A stretch of 64,000 nt of DNA from Sisyra terminalis (taxonomy: Eukaryota > Arthropoda > Insecta > Neuroptera > Sisyridae): assembly GCA_958496175.1 (NCBI GenBank), contig OY292279.1, positions 434,001 through 498,000 on the forward strand, given 5' to 3'. Below are positions 40,741 to 54,824 of the stretch, one piece after another (within the stretch, counting starts at the first letter, position 1; each line of letters starts with the position of its first letter). Position numbers and translations under genes: made by a program. Below the pieces are notes generated by a model. It ran no database searches and had not been told where the DNA came from. It saw only the letters and a list, made by a program, of their open reading frames with translations.

Positions 40741-43700
40741 TTATTTTTGCGGATATCATTGCGGTTATTTTGCGGTGATATTTGCGGTTATTTTTGCGGA
40801 TATCATTGCGGTTATTTTGCGGTAATACTTGCGGTTATTTTTGCGGATATCATTGCTGTTATTTTTGCGGATATTATTGCGGTTATTTTAGCGGATATTA
40901 TTGCGGTTATTTTTGCGGATATCATTGCGGTTATGTTGCGGTAACATTTGCGGTTATTTTTGCGGATATTATTGCGGTTATTTTTGCGGATATCATTGCG
41001 GTTATTTTGCGGTAATATTTGCGGTTATTTTTGCGGATATTATTGCGGTTATTTTGCTGTAATATTTGCGGTTAATTTTGCGGATATCATTGCGGTTATT
41101 TTTGCGGATATTATTGCGGTTATTTTTGCGGATATCATTGCGGTTATTTTGCGGTGATATTTGCGGTTATTTTTGCGGATATCATTGCGGTTATTTTGCG
41201 GTAATATTTGCGGTTATTTTTGCGGATATCATTGCGGTTAATTTTGCGGATATCATTGCGGTTATTTTGCGGTGATTTTTGCGGTTATTTTTGCGGATAT
41301 CATTGCGGTTATTTTGCGGTGATATTTGCGGTTATTTTTGCGGATATCATTGCGGTTATTTTGCGGTAATATTTGCGGTTATTTTTGCAGATATCTTTGC
41401 GGTTATTTTGGCGGATATTATTGCGGTTATTTTTGCGGATATCATTGCGGTTATTTTTGCGGATATCATTGCGGTTATTTTGCGGTGATATTTGCGGTTA
41501 TTTTTGCGGATATCATTGCGGTTATTTTGCGGTAATATTTGCGGTTATTTTTGCGGATATCATTGCGGTTATTTTTGCGGATATCATTGCGGTTATTTTG
41601 CGGTGATATTTGCGGTTATTTTTGCGGATATCATTGCGGTTATTTTGCGGTAATATTTGCGGTTATTTTTGCAGATATCATTGCGGTTATTTTTGCGGAT
41701 ATTAGTGCGGTTATTTTTGCGGATATCATTGCGGTTATTTGGCGGTAATATTTGCGGTTATTTTTGCGGATATTTTTGCGGTTATTTTGCTCTAATATTT
41801 GCGGTTAATTTTGCGGATATCATTGCGGTTATTTTTGCGGATATTATTGCGGTTATTTTTGCGGATATCATTGCGGTTATTTTTGCGGATATCATTGCGG
41901 TTATTTTGCGGTGATTTTTGCGGTTATTTTTGCGGATATCATTGCGGTTATTTTGCGGTGATATTTGCGGTTATTTTTGCGGATATCATTGCGGTTATTG
42001 TGCGGTAATATTTGCGGTTATTTTTGCAGATATCTTTGCGGTTATTTTGGCGGATATTATTGCGGTTATTTTTGCGGATATCATTGCGGTTATTTTGCGG
42101 TGATATTTGCGGTTATTTTTGCGGATATCATTGCGGTTATTTTTGCGGATATCATTGCGGTTATTTTGCGGTGATATTTGCGGTTATTTTTGCGGATATC
42201 ATTGCGGTTATTTTGCGGTAATATTTGCGGATATTATTGCGGTTATTTTTGCGGATATCATTGCGGTTATTTTGCGGTGATATTTGCGGTTATTTTTGCG
42301 GATATCATTGCGGTTATTTTGCTGTAATATTTGCGGTTATTTTTGCGGATATTATTGCGGTTATTTTTGCGGATATCATTGCGGTTATTTTGCGGTAACA
42401 TTTGCGGTTATTTTTGCAGATATTATTGCGGTTATTTTTGCGGATATCATTGCGGTTATTTTGCTGTAATATTTGCGGTTAATTTTGCGGATATTATTAT
42501 TGCGGTTATTTAGCGGTGATATTTGCGGTTATTTTTGCGGATATCATTGCGGTTATTTTGCGGTAATATTTGCGGTTATTTTTGCGGATATCATTGCGGT
42601 TATTTTTGCGGATATTATTGCGGTTATTTTTGCGGATATCATTGCGGTTATTTTGCTGTAATATTTGCGGTTATTTTTGCGGATATTATTGCGGTTATTT
42701 TTACGGATATCATTGCGGTTATTTTGCGGTAACATTTGCGGTTATTTTTGCGGATATTATTGCGGTTATTTTTGCGGATATCATAGCGGTTATTTTGCTG
42801 TAATATTTGCGGTTAATTTTGCGGATATTATTGCGGTTATTTTGCGGTGATATTTGCGGTTATTTTTGCGGATATCATTGCGGTTATTTTGCGGTGATAT
42901 TTGCGGTTATTTTTGCGGATATCATTGCGGTTATTTTGCTGTAATATTTGCGGTTAATTTTGCGGATATTATTGCGGTTATTTTTGCGGATATCATTGCG
43001 GTTATTTTTGCGGATATTATTGCGGTTATTTTTGCGGATATTATTGCGGTTATTTTGCGGTAATATTTGCGGTTATTTTTGCGGATATCATTGCGGTTAT
43101 TTTTGCGGATATTATTGCGGTTATTTTTGCGGATATTATTGTGGTTATTTTGCTGTAATATTTGCGGTTAATTTTGCGGATATCATTGCGGTTATTTTTG
43201 TGGATATTATTGCGGTTATTTTTGCGGATATCATTGCGGTTATTTTGCGGTGATATTTGCGGTTATTTTTGCGGATATCATTGCGGTTATTTTGCGGTAA
43301 TATTGCGGTTATTTTTGCGGATATTATTGCGGTTATTTTTGCGGATATTATTGCGGTTATTTTTGCGGATATCATTGCGGTTATTTTTGCGGATATCATT
43401 GCGGTTATTTTGCGGTGATATTTGCGGTTATTTTTGCGGATATCATTGCGGTTATTTTGCGGTAATTATTGCGGTTATTTTTGCGGATATCATTGCGGTT
43501 ATTTTTGCGGATATTATTGCGGTTATTTTTGCGGATATTATTGCGGTTATTTTGCTGTAATATTTGCGGTTAATTTTGCGGATATCATTGCGGTTATTTT
43601 TGAGGATATTATTGCGGTTATTTTTGCGGATATCATTGCGGTTATTTTGCGGTAATATTTGCGGTTATTTTTGCGGATATTATTGCGGTTATTTTGCTGT

Positions 43701-44830
43701 AATATTTGCGTATATTTTTGCGGATATCATTGCGGTTATTTTGCGGATATTATTGCGGTTATTTTTGCGGATATCATTGCGGTTATTTTGCGGTGATATT
43801 TGCGGTTATTTTTGCGGATATCATTGCGGTTATTTTGCGGTAATATTTGCGGTTATTTTTGCGGATATCATTGCGGTTATTTTTGCGGATATTATTGCGG
43901 TTATTTTTGCGGATATCATTGCGGTTATTTTGCTGTAATATTTGCGGTTAATTTTGCGGATATTATTGCGGTTATTTTTGCGGATATCATTGCGGTTATT
44001 TTTGCGGATATCATTGCGGTTATTTTGCGGTGATATTTGCGGTTATTTTTGCGGATATCATTGCGGTTATTTTGCGGTAATACTTGCGGTTATTTTTGCG
44101 GATATCATTGCTGTTATTTTTGCGGATATTATTGCGGTTATTTTAGCGGATATTATTGCGGTTATTTTTGCGGATATCATTGCGGTTATGTTGCGGTAAC
44201 ATTTGCGGTTATTTTTGCGGATATTATTGCGGTTATTTTTGCGGATATCATTGCGGTTATTTTGCGGTAATATTTGCGGTTATTTTTGCGGATATTATTG
44301 CGGTTATTTTGCTGTAATATTTGCGGTTAATTTTGCGGATATCATTGCGGTTATTTTTGCGGATATTATTGCGGTTATTTTTGCGGATATCATTGCGGTT
44401 ATTTTGCGGTGATATTTGCGGTTATTTTTGCGGATATCATTGCGGTTATTTTGCGGTAATATTTGCGGTTATTTTTGCGGATATCATTGCGGTTAATTTT
44501 GCGGATATCATTGCGGTTATTTTGCGGTGATTTTTGCGGTTATTTTTGCGGATATCATTGCGGTTATTTTGCGGTGATATTTGCGGTTATTTTTGCGGAT
44601 ATCATTGCGGTTATTGTGCGGTAATATTTGCGGTTATTTTTGCAGATATCTTTGCGGTTATTTTGGCGGATATTATTGCGGTTATTTTTGCGGATATCAT
44701 TGCGGTTATTTTTGCGGATATCATTGCGGTTATTTTGCGGTGATATTTGCGGTTATTTTTGCGGATATCATTGCGGTTATTTTGCGGTAATATTTGCGGT
44801 TATTTTTGCGGATATTATTGCGGTTAATTT
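40610..44830 (+). repeat. 0.97-kb block duplicated at 3,255 bp around an interrupting patch
   Basis: About 40,610-41,575 matches about 43,865-44,830 at offset 3,255. Shared variants are TACTTGCGG near 40,828/44,083, GCTGTTATT near 40,856/44,111, TTATGTTGCGGTAAC near 40,931/44,186, GCGGTGATTTTTGCGG near 41,271/44,526 and GATATCTTTGCGG near 41,391/44,646. Between them, about 41,539-41,900 is a third example of the GATATTAGTGCGG to GCTCTAATATTT set (offset 1,540 from 39,999). About 41,918-42,220 is a changed copy of 41,279-41,535. The patch at 42,280-43,860 is listed separately. Confidence 0.76.
42280..43860 (+). repeat. Patch of first-family satellite inside the second-family region
   Basis: This stretch has the element order and rare variants of the first 18 kb and differs from its neighbours. 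About 42,284-42,469 matches 13,508-13,693. About 42,523-42,780 matches 13,791-14,048, including TTACGGATATC near 42,701. About 43,162-43,560 resembles 17,411-17,809, including TGTGGATATT near 43,199. It also contains the window's only 15-bp element, GCGGATATTATTATTGCGG near 42,487, an in-register 3-bp gain. A transfer or rearrangement from a distant part of the array is inferred. Confidence 0.7.
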
Positions 44831-47800
44831 GCTGTAATATTTGCGGTTAATTTTGCGGATATCATTGCGGTTATTTTTGCGGATATTATTGCGGTTATTT
44901 TTGCGGATATCATTGCGGTTATTTTGCGGTGATATTTGCGGTTATTTTTGCGGATATCATTGCGGTTATTTTGCGGTAATATTTGCGGTTATTTTTGCGG
45001 ATATCATTGCGGTTATTTTTGCGGATATCATTGCGGTTATTTTGCGGTGATATTTGCGGTTATTTTTGCGGATATCATTGCGGTTATTTTGCGGTAATAT
45101 TTGCGGTTATTTTAGCAGATATCATTGCGGTTATTTTTGCGGATATTATTGCGGTTATTTTTGCGGATATCATTGCGGTTATTTTTGCGGATATCATTGC
45201 GGTTATTTTGCGGTGATATTTGCGGTTATTTTTGCGGATATCATTGCGGTTATTTTGCGGTAATATTTGCAGTTATTTCTGCGGATATTATTGCGGTTAA
45301 CTTGCTGTAATATTTGCGGTTAATTTTGCGGATATCATTGCGGTTATTTTTGCGGATATTATTGCGGTTATTTTTGCGGATATCATTGCGGTTATTTTGC
45401 GGTGATATTTGCGGTTATTTTTGCGGATATCATTGCGGTTATTTTGCGGTAATATTTGCGGTTATTTTTGCGGATATCATTGCGGTTATTTTTGCGGATA
45501 TCATTGCGGTTATTTTGCGGTGATATTTGCGGTTATTTTTGCGGATATCATTGCGGTTATTTTGCGGTAATATTTGCGGTTATTTTTGCAGATATCATTG
45601 CGGTTATTTTGGCGGATATTATTGCGGTTATTTTTGCGGATATCATTGCGGTTATTTTTGCGGATATCATTGCGGTTATTTTTGCGGATATAATTGCGGT
45701 TATTTTTGCGGATATCATTGCGGTTATTTTTGCGGATATCATTGCGGTTATTTTGCGGTAATATTTGCGGTTATTTTTGCGGATATCATTGCGGTTATTT
45801 TGCGGTGATATTTGCGGTTATTTTTGCGGATATTATTGCGGTTATTTTTGCGGATATCATTGCGGTTATTTTGCGGTAATATTTGCGGTTATTTTTGCGG
45901 ATATTATTGCGGTTATTTTTGCGGATATCATTGCGGTTATTTTTGCGGATATAATTGCGGTTATTTTTGCGGATATTATTGCGGTTATTTTTGCGGATAT
46001 TATTGCGGTTATTTTTGCGGATATCATTGCGGTTATTTTTGCGGATATCATTGCGGTTATTTTGCGGTAATATTTGCGGTTATTTTTGCGGATATTATTG
46101 CGGTTATTTTTGCGGATATCATTGCGGTTATTTTTGCGGATATTATTGCGGTTATTTTTGCGGATATCATTGCGGTTATTTTGCTGTAATATTTGCGGTT
46201 AATTTTGCGGATATTATTGCGGTTATTTTTGCGGATATCATTGCGGTTATTTTTGCGGATATCATTGCGGTTATTTTGCGGTGATATTTGCGGTTATTTT
46301 TGCGGATATCATTGCGGTTATTTTGCGGTAATATTTGCGGTTATTTTTGCGGATATCATTGCTGTTATTTTTGCGGATATTATTGCGGTTATTTTAGCGG
46401 GTATTATTGCGGTTATTTTTGCGGATATCATTGCGGTTATTTTGCGGTAACATTTGCGATTATTTTTGCGGATATTATTGCGGTTATTTTTGCGGATATC
46501 ATTGCGGTTATTTTGCGGTAATATTTGCGGTTATTTTTGCGGATATTATTGCGGTTATTTTGCTGTAATATTTGCGGTTAATTTTGCGGATATCATTGCG
46601 GTTATTTTTGCGGATATTATTGCGGTTATTTTTGTGGATATCAATGCGGTTATTTTGCGGTGATATTTGCGGTTATTTTTGCGGATATCATTGCGGTTAT
46701 TTTGCGGTAATATTTGCGGTTATTTTTGCAGATATCATTGCGGTTATTTTTGCGGATATTATTGCGGTTATTTTTGCGGATATCATTGCGGTTATTTTTG
46801 CGGATATCATTGCGGTTATTTTGCGGTGATATTTGCGGTTATTTTTGCGGATATCATTGCGGTTATTTTTGCGGATATTATTGCGGTTATTTTTGCGGAT
46901 ATCATTGCGGTTATTTTTGCGGATATCATTGCGGTTATTTTGCGGTGATATTTGCGGTTATTTTTGCGGATATCATTGCGGTTATTTTGCGGTAATATTT
47001 GCGGTTATTTTTGCGGATATTATTGCGGTTAATTTGCTGTAATATTTGCGGTTAATTTTGCGGATATCATTGCGGTTATTTTTGCGGATATTATTGCGGT
47101 TATTTTTGCGGATATCATTGCGGTTATTTTGCGGTGATATTTGCGGTTATTTTTGCGGATATCATTGCGGTTATTTTGCGGTAATATTTGCGGTTATTTT
47201 TGCGGATATCATTGCGGTTATTTTTGCGGATATCATTGCGGTTATTTTGCGGTGATATTTGCGGTTATTTTTGCGGATATCATTGCGGTTATTTTGCGGT
47301 AATATTTGCGGTTATTTTTGCAGATATCAATGCGGTTATTTTTGCGGATATTATTGCGGTTATTTTTGCGGATATCATTGCGGTTATTTTTGCGGATATC
47401 ATTGCGGTTATTTTTGCGGATATAATTGCGGTTATTTTTGCGGATATCATTGCGGTTATTTTTGCGGATATCATTGCGGTTATTTTGCGGTAATATTTGC
47501 GGTTATTTTTGCGGATATCATTGCGGTTATTTTGCGGTGATATTTGCGGTTATTTTTGCGGATATTATTGCGGTTATTTTTGCGGATATCATTGCGGTTA
47601 TTTTGCGGTGATATTTGCGGTTATTTTTGCGGATATCATTGCGGTTATTTTGCGGTAATATTTGCGGTTATTTTTGCAGATATCAATGCGGTTATTTTTG
47701 CGGATATTATTGCGGTTATTTTTGCGGATATCATTGCGGTTATTTTTGCGGATATCATTGCGGTTATTTTTGCGGATATAATTGCGGTTATTTTTGCGGA

Positions 47801-50800
47801 TATCATTGCGGTTATTTTTGCGGATATCATTGCGGTTATTTTTGCGGATATCATTGCGGTTATTTTTGCGGTGATATTTGCGGTTATTTTTGCGGATATC
47901 ATTGCGGTTATTTTGCGGTAATATTTGCGGTTATTTTTGCGGATATCATTGCGGTTATTTTTGCGGATATCATTGCGGTTATTGTGCGGTGATATTTTCG
48001 GTTTTTTTTGCGGATATCATTGCGGTTATTTTGCGGTGATTTTTGCGGTTATTTTTGCGGATATCATTGCGGTTATTTTGCGGTGATATTTGCGGTTATT
48101 TTTGCGGATATCATTGCGGTTATTGTGCGGTAATATTTGCGGTTATTTTTGCAGATATCTTTGCGGTTATTTTGGCGGATATTATTGCGGTTATTTTTGC
48201 GGATATCATTGCGGTTATTTTTGCGGATATCATTGCGGTTATTTTGCGGTGATATTTGCGGTTATTTTTGCGGATATCATTGCGGTTATTTTGCGGTAAT
48301 ATTTGCGGTTATTTTTGCGGATATTATTGCGGTTAATTTGCTGTAATATTTGCGGTTAATTTTGCGGATATCATTGCGGTTATTTTTGCGGATATTATTG
48401 CGGTTATTTTTGCGGATATCATTGCGGTTATTTTGCGGTGATATTTGCGGTTATTTTTGCGGATATCATTGCGGTTATTTTGCGGTAATATTTGCGGTTA
48501 TTTTTGCGGATATCATTGCGGTTATTTTTGCGGATATCATTGCGGTTATTTTGCGGTGATATTTGCGGTTATTTTTGCGGATATCATTGCGGTTATTTTG
48601 CGGTAATATTTGCGGTTATTTTAGCAGATATCATTGCGGTTATTTTTGCGGATATTATTGCGGTTATTTTTGCGGATATCATTGCGGTTATTTTTGCGGA
48701 TATCATTGCGGTTATTTTGCGGTGATATTTGCGGTTATTTTTGCGGATATCATTGCGGTTATTTTGCGGTAATATTTGCAGTTATTTCTGCGGATATTAT
48801 TGCGGTTAACTTGCTGTAATATTTGCGGTTAATTTTGCGGATATCATTGCGGTTATTTTTGCGGATATTATTGCGGTTATTTTTGCGGATATCATTGCGG
48901 TTATTTTGCGGTGATATTTGCGGTTATTTTTGCGGATATCATTGCGGTTATTTTGCGGTAATATTTGCGGTTATTTTTGCGGATATCATTGCGGTTATTT
49001 TTGCGGATATCATTGCGGTTATTTTGCGGTGATATTTGCGGTTATTTTTGCGGATATCATTGCGGTTATTTTGCGGTAATATTTGCGGTTATTTTTGCAG
49101 ATATCATTGCGGTTATTTTGGCGGATATTATTGCGGTTATTTTTGCGGATATCATTGCGGTTATTTTTGCGGATATCATTGCGGTTATTTTTGCGGATAT
49201 AATTGCGGTTATTTTTGCGGATATCATTGCGGTTATTTTTGCGGATATCATTGCGGTTATTTTGCGGTAATATTTGCGGTTATTTTTGCGGATATCATTG
49301 CGGTTATTTTGCGGTGATATTTGCGGTTATTTTTGCGGATATTATTGCGGTTATTTTTGCGGATATCATTGCGGTTATTTTGCGGTAATATTTGCGGTTA
49401 TTTTTGCGGATATTATTGCGGTTATTTTTGCGGATATCATTGCGGTTATTTTTGCGGATATAATTGCGGTTATTTTTGCGGATATTATTGCGGTTATTTT
49501 TGCGGATATTATTGCGGTTATTTTTGCGGATATCATTGCGGTTATTTTTGCGGATATCATTGCGGTTATTTTGCGGTAATATTTGCGGTTATTTTTGCGG
49601 ATATTATTGCGGTTATTTTTGCGGATATCATTGCGGTTATTTTTGCGGATATTATTGCGGTTATTTTTGCGGATATCATTGCGGTTATTTTGCTGTAATA
49701 TTTGCGGTTAATTTTGCGGATATTATTGCGGTTATTTTTGCGGATATCATTGCGGTTATTTTTGCGGATATCATTGCGGTTATTTTGCGGTGATATTTGC
49801 GGTTATTTTTGCGGATATCATTGCGGTTATTTTGCGGTAATATTTGCGGTTATTTTTGCGGATATCATTGCTGTTATTTTTGCGGATATTATTGCGGTTA
49901 TTTTAGCGGGTATTATTGCGGTTATTTTTGCGGATATCATTGCGGTTATTTTGCGGTAACATTTGCGATTATTTTTGCGGATATTATTGCGTTTATTTTT
50001 GCGGATATCATTGCGGTTATTTTGCGGTAATATTTGCGGTTATTTTTGCGGATATTATTGCGGTTATTTTGCTGTAATATTTGCGGTTAATTTTGCGGAT
50101 ATCATTGCGGTTATTTTTGCGGATATTATTGCGGTTATTTTTGTGGATATCAATGCGGTTATTTTGCGGTGATATTTGCGGTTATTTTTGCGGATATCAT
50201 TGCGGTTATTTTGCGGTAATATTTGCGGTTATTTTTGCAGATATCATTGCGGTTATTTTTGCGGATATTATTGCGGTTATTTTTGCGGATATCATTGCGG
50301 TTATTTTTGCGGATATCATTGCGGTTATTTTGCGGTGATATTTGCGGTTATTTTTGCGGATATCATTGCGGTTATTTTTGCGGATATTATTGCGGTTATT
50401 TTTGCGGATATCATTGCGGTTATTTTTGCGGATATCATTGCGGTTATTTTGCGGTGATATTTGCGGTTATTTTTGCGGATATCATTGCGGTTATTTTGCG
50501 GTAATATTTGCGGTTATTTTTGCGGATATTATTGCGGTTAATTTGCTGTAATATTTGCGGTTAATTTTGCGGATATCATTGCGGTTATTTTTGCGGATAT
50601 TATTGCGGTTATTTTTGCGGATATCATTGCGGTTATTTTGCGGTGATATTTGCGGTTATTTTTGCGGATATCATTGCGGTTATTTTGCGGTAATATTTGC
50701 GGTTATTTTTGCGGATATCATTGCGGTTATTTTTGCGGATATCATTGCGGTTATTTTGCGGTGATATTTGCGGTTATTTTTGCGGATATCATTGCGGTTA

Positions 50801-51541
50801 TTTTGCGGTAATATTTGCGGTTATTTTTGCAGATATCAATGCGGTTATTTTTGCGGATATTATTGCGGTTATTTTTGCGGATATCATTGCGGTTATTTTT
50901 GCGGATATCATTGCGGTTATTTTTGCGGATATAATTGCGGTTATTTTTGCGGATATCATTGCGGTTATTTTTGCGGATATCATTGCGGTTATTTTGCGGT
51001 AATATTTGCGGTTATTTTTGCGGATATCATTGCGGTTATTTTGCGGTGATATTTGCGGTTATTTTTGCGGATATTATTGCGGTTATTTTTGCGGATATCA
51101 TTGCGGTTATTTTGCGGTGATATTTGCGGTTATTTTTGCGGATATCATTGCGGTTATTTTGCGGTAATATTTGCGGTTATTTTTGCAGATATCAATGCGG
51201 TTATTTTTGCGGATATTATTGCGGTTATTTTTGCGGATATCATTGCGGTTATTTTTGCGGATATCATTGCGGTTATTTTTGCGGATATAATTGCGGTTAT
51301 TTTTGCGGATATCATTGCGGTTATTTTTGCGGATATCATTGCGGTTATTTTTGCGGATATCATTGCGGTTATTTTTGCGGTGATATTTGCGGTTATTTTT
51401 GCGGATATCATTGCGGTTATTTTGCGGTAATATTTGCGGTTATTTTTGCGGATATCATTGCGGTTATTTTTGCGGATATCATTGCGGTTATTGTGCGGTG
51501 ATATTTTCGGTTTTTTTTGCGGATATCATTGCGGTTATTTT
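44496..51541 (+). repeat. 3,509-bp higher-order repeat, two complete tandem copies
   Basis: Copy 1 is about 44,496-48,004 and copy 2 about 48,005-51,513, continuing to about 51,541 before it diverges from the start of the unit. Every landmark I checked recurs at exactly 3,509 bp. Examples are ATTGTGCGGTAAT near 44,613/48,122, GATATCTTTGCGG near 44,646/48,155, TTAGCAGATATC near 45,111/48,620, TTAACTTGCTG near 45,297/48,806, TTAGCGGGTATT near 46,394/49,903, TGCGATTATT near 46,455/49,964, and ATATTTTCGG near 47,992/51,501. The only base difference I identified is G at 46,483 against T at 49,992. The copies share about 28-36 bp at their junction, as expected for unequal exchange. Confidence 0.9.
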
Positions 51542-52830
51542 GCGGTAATATTTGCGGTTATTTTTGCGGATATCATTGCGGTTATTTTTGCGGATATTAT
51601 TGCGGTTATTTTTGCGGATATCATTGCGGTTATTTTTGCGGATATCATTGCGGTTATTTTGCGGTGATATTTGCGGATATTTTTGCGGATATCATTGCGG
51701 TTATTTTGCGGTAATATTTATGGTTATTTTTGCGGATATTATTGCGGTTATTTTTGCGGATATCATTGCGGTTATTTTGCGGTGATATTTGCGGTTATTT
51801 TTGCGGATATCATTGCGGTTATTTTGCGGTAATATTTGCGGTTATTTTTGCGGATATTATTGCGGTTATTTTGCTGTAATATTTGCGGTTATTTTTGCGG
51901 ATATCATTGCGGTTATTTTTGCGGATATTATTGCGGTTATTTTTGCGGATATTATTGCGGTTATTTTGCTGTAATATTTGCGGTTAATTTTGCGGAAATC
52001 ATTGCGGTTATTTTTGTGGATATTATTGCGGATATTTTGGCGGATATCATTGCGGTTATTTTGCGGTGATATTTGCGGTTATTTTTGCGGATATCATTGC
52101 GGTTATTTTGCGGTAATATTTGCGGTTATTTTTGCGGATATAATTGCGGTTATTTTTGCGGATATTATGGCGGTTATTTTTGCGGATATCATTGCGGTTA
52201 TTTTTGCGGATATCATTGCGGTTATTTTGCGGTTATATTTGCGGTTATTTTTGCGGATATCATTGCGGTTATTTTGCGGTAATATTTGCGGTTATTTTTG
52301 CGGATATTATTGCGGTTATTTTGCTGTAATATTTGCGGTTTTTTTTGCGGATATCATTGCGGTTATTTTGCGGTGATATTTGCGGTTATTTTTGCGGATA
52401 TCATTGCGGTTATTTTGCGGTGATATTTGCGGTTATTTTTGCGGATATCATTGCGGTTATTTTGCGGTAATATTTGCGGTTATTTTTGCGGATATTATTG
52501 CGGTTATTTTTGCGGATAACATTGCGGTTATTTTGCGGTGATATTTGCGGTTATTTTTTGCTGATATCATTGCGGTTATTTTGCGGTAATATTTGCGGTT
52601 ATTTTTGCGGATATCATTGCGGTTATTTTTGCGGATATTATTGCGGTTATTTTTGCGGATATCATTGCGGTTATTTTGCTGTAATATTTGCGGTTAATTT
52701 TGCGGATATTATTGCGGTTATTTTTGCGGATATCATTGCGGTTATTATTGCGGATATCATTGCGGTTATTTTGCGGTAATATTTGCGGTTATTTTTGCGG
52801 ATATTATTGCGGTTAATTTGCTGTAATATT
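51542..52830 (+). repeat. Block recurring at 56,143 and 58,656
   Basis: The order matches about 56,143-57,280 at offset 4,601 and again 2,513 bp beyond. Landmarks are TATTTATGGTTATT near 51,715, GCGGAAATCATTG near 51,994, ATTGCGGATATTTTGGCGG near 52,025, TTATGGCGGTTATT near 52,167, GCGGTTATATTTGCGG near 52,228, a T8 run near 52,341, GATAACATTG near 52,515 and the 25-bp irregular dimer with T6 followed by GCTGATATC near 52,555. No gene is present. Confidence 0.75.
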
Positions 52831-54824
52831 TGCGGTTAATTTTGCGGATATCATTGCGGTTATTTTTGCGGATATTATTGCGGTTATTTTTGCGGATATC
52901 ATTGCGGTTATTTTGCGGTGATATTTGCGGTTATTTTTGCGGATATCATTGCGGTTATTTTGCGGTAATATTTGCGGTTATTTTTGCGGATATCATTGCG
53001 GTTATTTTTGCGGATATCATTGCGGTTATTTTGCGGTGTAATTTGCGGTTATTTTTGCGGATATCATTGCGGTTATTTTGCGGTAATATTTGCGGTTATT
53101 TTTGCAGATATCATTGCGGTTATTTTGGCGGATATTATTGCGGTTATTTTTGCGGATATCATTGCGGTTATTTTTGCGGATATCATTGCGGTTATTTTTG
53201 CGGATATAATTGCGGTTATTTTTGCGGATATCATTGCGGTTATTTTTGCGGATATCATTGCGGTTATTTTGCGGTGATATTTGCGGTTATTTTTGCGGAT
53301 ATTATTGCGGTTATTTTTGCGGATATCATTGCGGTTATTTTGCGGTAATATTTGCGGTTATTTTTGCGGATATTATTGCGGTTATTTTTGCGGATATCAT
53401 TGCGGTTATTTTTGCGGATATAATTGCGGTTATTTTTGCGGATATTATTGCGGTTATTTTTGCGGATATTATTGCGGTTATTTTTGCGGATATCATTGCG
53501 GTTATTTTTGCGGATATCATTGCGGTTATTTTGCTGTAATATTTGCGGTTAATTTTGCGGATATTATTGCGGTTATTTTTGCGGATATCATTGCGGTTAT
53601 TTTTGCGGATATCATTGCGGTTATTTTTGCGGATATCATTGCGGTTATTTTGCTGTAATATTTGCGGTTAATTTTGCGGATATTATTGCGGTTATTTTTG
53701 CGGATATCATTGAGGTTATTTTTGCGGATATCATTGCGGTTATTTTGCGGTGATATTTGCGGTTATTTTTGCGGATATCATTGCGGTTATTTTGCGGTAA
53801 TATTTGCGGTTATTTTTGCGGATATTATTGCGGTTATTTTTGCGGATATCATTGCGGTTATTTTTGCGGATATAATTGCCGTTATTTTTGCGGATATCAT
53901 TGCGGTTATTTTTGCGGATATCATTGCGGTTATTTTTGCGGATATAATTGCGGTTATTTTTGCGGATATCATTGCGGTTATTTTTGCGGATATCATTGCG
54001 GTTATTTTGCGGTAATATTTGCGGTTATTTTTGCGGATATTATTGCGGTTATTTTTGCGGATATCATTGCGGTTATTTTTGCGGATATTATTGCGGTTAT
54101 TTTTGCGGATATCATTGCGGTTATTTTGCTGTAATATTTGCGGTTAATTTTGCGGATATTATTGCGGTTATTTTTGCGGATATCATTGCGGTTATTTTTG
54201 CGGATATCATTGCGGTTATTTTGCGGTGATATTTGCGGTTATTTTTGCGGATATCATTGCGGTTATTTTGCGGTAATACTTGCGGTTATTTTTGCGGATA
54301 TCATTGCTGTTATTTTTGCGGATATTATTGCGGTTATTTTAGCGGGTATTATTGCGGTTATTTTTGCGGATATCATTGCGGTTATTTTGCGGTAACATTT
54401 GCGATTATTTTTGCGGATATTATTGCGGTTATTTTTGCGGATATCATTGCGGTTATTTTGCGGTAATATTTGCGGTTACTTTTGCGGATATTATTGCGGT
54501 TATTTTGCTGTAATATTTGCGGTTAATTTTGCGGATATCATTGCGGTTATTTTTGCGGATATTATTGCGGTTATTTTTGTGGATATCATTGCGGTTATTT
54601 TGCGGTGATATTTGCGGTTATTTTTGCGGATATCATTGCGGTTATTTTGCGGTAATATTTGCGGTTATTTTTGCGGATATCATTGCGGTTAATTTTGCGG
54701 ATATCATTGCGGTTATTTTGCGGTGATATTTGCGGTTATTTTTGCGGATATCATTGCGGTTATTTTGCGGTAATATTTGCGGTTATTTTTGCAGATATCA
54801 TTGCGGTTATTTTTGCGGATATTA
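52830..54824 (+). repeat. Rearranged partial copy of the 3,509-bp unit
   Basis: About 52,830-53,275 matches 48,823-49,268 at offset 4,007, then the offset is 3,960 after loss of a 47-bp unit. About 54,138-54,480 resembles 49,702-50,044, including TTAGCGGGTATT near 54,340 and GCGATTATT near 54,402. A private change, GCGGTGTAATTTGCGG near 53,034, removes the usual stop triplet and creates a 172-codon frame. The run of eight 24-bp dimers between D elements at 53,794 and 54,009 is the longest such run I measured. GCCGTTATT near 53,878 is another private change. Confidence 0.72.
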
